From: Anticarsia gemmatalis
Taxonomy: Eukaryota > Arthropoda > Insecta > Lepidoptera > Erebidae
Assembly: GCF_050436995.1 (NCBI RefSeq)
Contig: NC_134771.1
Location: forward strand, 5,745,501 to 5,809,500
DNA: 64,000 nucleotides
Reading direction: 5' to 3'
In this document: positions 61,640-64,000 of the stretch, piece by piece
Numbering within the stretch: the first letter of the stretch is position 1
Layout of the letters: each line of letters opens with the position of its first letter
Notes under the pieces: generated by a model
What the model saw: only the letters and a program-made list of their open reading frames with translations
Database searches by the model: none
What the model was told of the DNA's origin: nothing
Made by a program: the position numbers and the translations under genes

Positions 61640-62033
61640 TTTTTTGAGTACTTTTGCTGGTAAATGTCCGTGCGCCATAGCGCGCAAGACGTCAGAGTTT
61701 TGATATACTCCTATAAATATTTGTTACTTGATCTGATGTCGTCCTATAATAGAGAATTTTGTAAACAAAATTATTTGCATGCACCTAATCTTTGCTACAT
61801 GTCTTGTTATATAAGTAAGTAAATTGTGTAGTAGGTTTACTTTTATACTCGTGTACCATAGTTGAAACAAAATATCAGAAAAAGCAGAATTGAGATTCCC
61901 GGGTAAGGCAAAGTGAAAATTGATCTTCCTAATTTCTATAAGGAAATTTTCAATAGTAGTCCGGAGTTTGGTAACACGTCCGGTATAATATATGACGATA
62001 GGCTTGCCCCCTATTACATTGAACTATTTATTA
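61640..62033. other. Unassigned flank of the minisatellite
   Basis: AT-rich DNA, then a fragment of the GGAGTTTGGTAAC repeat (61960-62030). Confidence 0.4.
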
Positions 62034-62292
62034 AACTGCACGTTTGGCGCATTAGTTAAAGTGGTCACCTCGCCGCAATAACCGTTGAGCCGCGTGTGGT
62101 GGGTTCGTATCCATCGTATCTCACCCTGGGACAAATCTTTGTGTGATGAGCACGAGTATTTGTTGTTAATGTATCTATATAAGTATGTATTTAGAAGTAT
62201 ATACATAAGTATGTTTATTTGGTTACCATAGTACAAGCTCTGCTTAGTTTGGAATCAAATGACCGTGTGTGAGTTGTCCAATGATATTTATT
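62034..62292 (+). mobile_element. tRNA-derived SINE (S4)
   Basis: CTGCACGTTTGGCGCATTAG to GACCGTGTGTGAGTTGTCCA. A 10-bp internal insertion splits the B-box region. Confidence 0.82.
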
Positions 62293-62396
62293 TAAAAGAA
62301 AATGTTTAATAATAATCCGGAGTTTGGTAACATGTCCGGTATAATAATTATATGGCAATAGGTTCGCCCCCTATAACATTGAACTTTTATTGTTAA

Positions 62397-62647
62397 CTAG
62401 CTGACCCGCGCAACTTCGCTTGCGTCACGTAAGAGAGAATGGGTCATAATTTTCCCCGTTTTTGTAACATTTTTCGTTGGCGTCGCTCTTTATGGCCGTA
62501 GCGTGATGTTATATAGCCTAAAGCCTTCCTCGATAAATGGTCTATCTAACACTGAAATAATTTTTCAAATCGGACCAGTAGTTCCTGAGATTAGCGCGTT
62601 CAAACAAACAAACAAACAATCTCTTCAGCTTTATAATATTAGTATAG
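62397..62647 (-). mobile_element. Lep1-like Helitron (H1), full length
   Basis: CTAGCTGACCCGCGCAACTT to TTAGTATAGA with a CAAA run. Confidence 0.88.
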
Positions 62648-62649
62648 AT

Positions 62650-63106
62650 GTTGAAACGTGGGTGTATTTCATACACCTATGCTCACATGTTGAGTACAAA
62701 AATTAAGATAAGAAACACATGTTAAAATTATATTTTTTTCGTAAATTTTAAATACATCCATTCAAGAGTTGTTTGTGAAAAACAACAATTGATTAATTAG
62801 TTCTTGCGTACAAGAGAATCAAATTAAGATAATCAACAAATTTAATCAGTAATGCAAGTTTCCTCATTTCATGTTTCCTTCGAAATGAATAAATATTTCA
62901 GATAATAGAGGATTAATTTCACGTAGTAATAATCCGTTTGATAACGAACTTTTCGGAATTCCCATTCACAAATATAAAGAACGGAAGTCTATGATCCAAC
63001 AATACTTATTGATCGTAATTGATTTGTTATTGCATATTTTTATGTGAATGCATTTATATTTCAGAGAAAAGTTGATATATTGTTTTAATATACGACTATT
63101 CTTCTT
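62650..63106. other. AT-rich DNA, no gene seen
   Basis: Small repeat piece (AAACGTGGGTGTATTTCATA) at 62652, otherwise unrecognised. Confidence 0.4.
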
Positions 63107-63366
63107 CTTCTTCTTATCGTATGGTTAGTGGTCAACCTAGTGTCAAAGTTGTTCAAGCCGCCCGAAGGCCTTTGACATGGCTTAACGATTGTTGTCATAG
63201 TAGATAACAACCGGGACCGACTCAAAACGCGCCCTCCGAAGGACGGAGACGCCCAGTTCAAATACCACTAAGCGGTCACCCATCTATGGAGTGACCGCGC
63301 TAAGGGCTGCTTAACCCACAGATCGTTTACCGACCGGTGAGCGCAACTGGCTATGGGCGCCTCAAC
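63107..63366 (-). mobile_element. 5S-like SINE (S1), full-length-looking
   Basis: CTTCTTATCGTATGGTTAGT to GCGCAACTGGCTATGGGCGC, with a TTC run at the 3' end (63101-63116). Confidence 0.86.
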
Positions 63367-63550
63367 GACTATTCATGCGAACAAGCATTTTGCCTTGGAA
63401 TGCCTGACGTTTCAGAGCAGTTTACACTGGCTAACTAAGACCAAAACTAAACTGACGAGACGTTTTCGAGGTATTCGTAAGCAAAATGCATGTTCGCGTG
63501 TAATTCCGAATTCTTTTATGCAATGAACATGCAACGCGAAGGTTTGTAAG
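63367..63550. repeat. Diverged relative of the foldback element at 43435
   Basis: GCGAACAAGCATTTTGCCTT and GCAAAATGCATGTTCGCG are inverted; ends with AACATGCAACGCGA as after 43588. Confidence 0.65.
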
Positions 63551-63602
63551 TTAAAAGCTCACATTTGTTCAAGTACTTCAAAGTGACTGTCGACTCTTCC
63601 AT

Positions 63603-63770
63603 TATATAGTCAAAGTCAAAGTCAAAGTCAAATATTCTTTATTTCATAAACTTTAACAAGTATTTGAAATCGTCAAAATATTTATTATCTACCACCGTTT
63701 CGGAATAGCTGTTGCTCGTGAGAAGAAACGGCAAGAAACTCACGGCTTGCTCTTTTTAAATGTCAATATA
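63603..63770 (-). repeat. Non-LTR-like 3' terminal repeat
   Basis: AAAGTCAAAGTCAAAGTC hexamer run then TATTCTTTATTTCATAA and AAACGGCAAGAAACTCAC; on the minus strand this is a 3' end with (TTTGAC)n tail. Homologous pieces at 16310-16431 and about 7318. Confidence 0.5.
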
Positions 63771-64000
63771 ATTGGACAAAAGCCTCTTTCGCAGACTTCC
63801 AAGCTCTTCAGTCGCTTGCTGTTTTAAGCCATTTTAGGAATGAGTGTTTAAGCCACAATTATTGTCACAAAACATTATGTGATGACAGTAGACCTCAAAG
63901 CATTTGGTAAAATGCATATAAGGTACCTGGGTCAAAGATAGCCAGCCAAAGAATAAGGCCGCATACCAAACCTTATGCATGTTTTACTTTAACCGACACT

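Overview
This window is lepidopteran-type nuclear DNA. It is AT-rich, its genes have many small exons with GT-AG introns, and it is saturated with short non-autonomous mobile elements of the kinds abundant in moths and butterflies: Lep1-like Helitrons ending in CAGCTAGT, mariner-derived palindromic MITEs, tRNA-headed SINEs, and SINEs whose head resembles the 5S rRNA internal promoter. No rRNA gene, intact tRNA gene, CRISPR array, complete transposase or viral gene was seen. Species assignment is inference.

Five multi-exon protein genes were assembled by joining exons at consensus splice sites with matching phases. (1) 599-1914, minus: secreted Kunitz-domain protein with a Thr-rich linker, 3 exons, 120 aa. 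(2) 4130-5470, plus: secreted single-Kunitz protein, 3 exons with the same intron phases, 99 aa; the two genes are divergent paralogues. (3) 5946-9606, plus: RNF113/Cwc24-type CCCH plus RING spliceosome protein, 7 exons, 313 aa. (4) 31469-43212, plus: type I cysteine dioxygenase, 6 coding exons, 301 aa, with a 75-residue insertion rich in Cys; a possible 5' UTR exon lies at 24521-24663. (5) 44911-56101, minus: peritrophic-matrix-type protein with five chitin-binding (CBM14) domains, a mucin-like Ala-Pro-Thr linker and an acidic repeat linker, 674 aa; its first coding exon holds only 7 coding bases.

Layout: 1-600 is a TIR element. 600-9600 holds both Kunitz genes and RNF113. About 9.6-24.5 kb has no recognisable gene and is mostly repeat debris. 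24.5-43.2 kb is the cysteine dioxygenase gene with TE-filled introns. 44.9-56.2 kb is the chitin-binding gene. 56.2-64 kb is repeat DNA, including a 2 kb minisatellite at 59.58-61.63 kb that passes from a 42-bp unit to an 82-bp dimeric unit.

The genes do not form an operon or pathway. Two themes are secretion (Kunitz inhibitors, peritrophin) and housekeeping (splicing, cysteine catabolism). The most notable items are the Cys-rich insertion in cysteine dioxygenase, the exon-shuffled CBM14 gene with its micro-exon start, the two 5S-like SINE families, several TIR elements delimited by eye (one with a target-site duplication), and the higher-order minisatellite.
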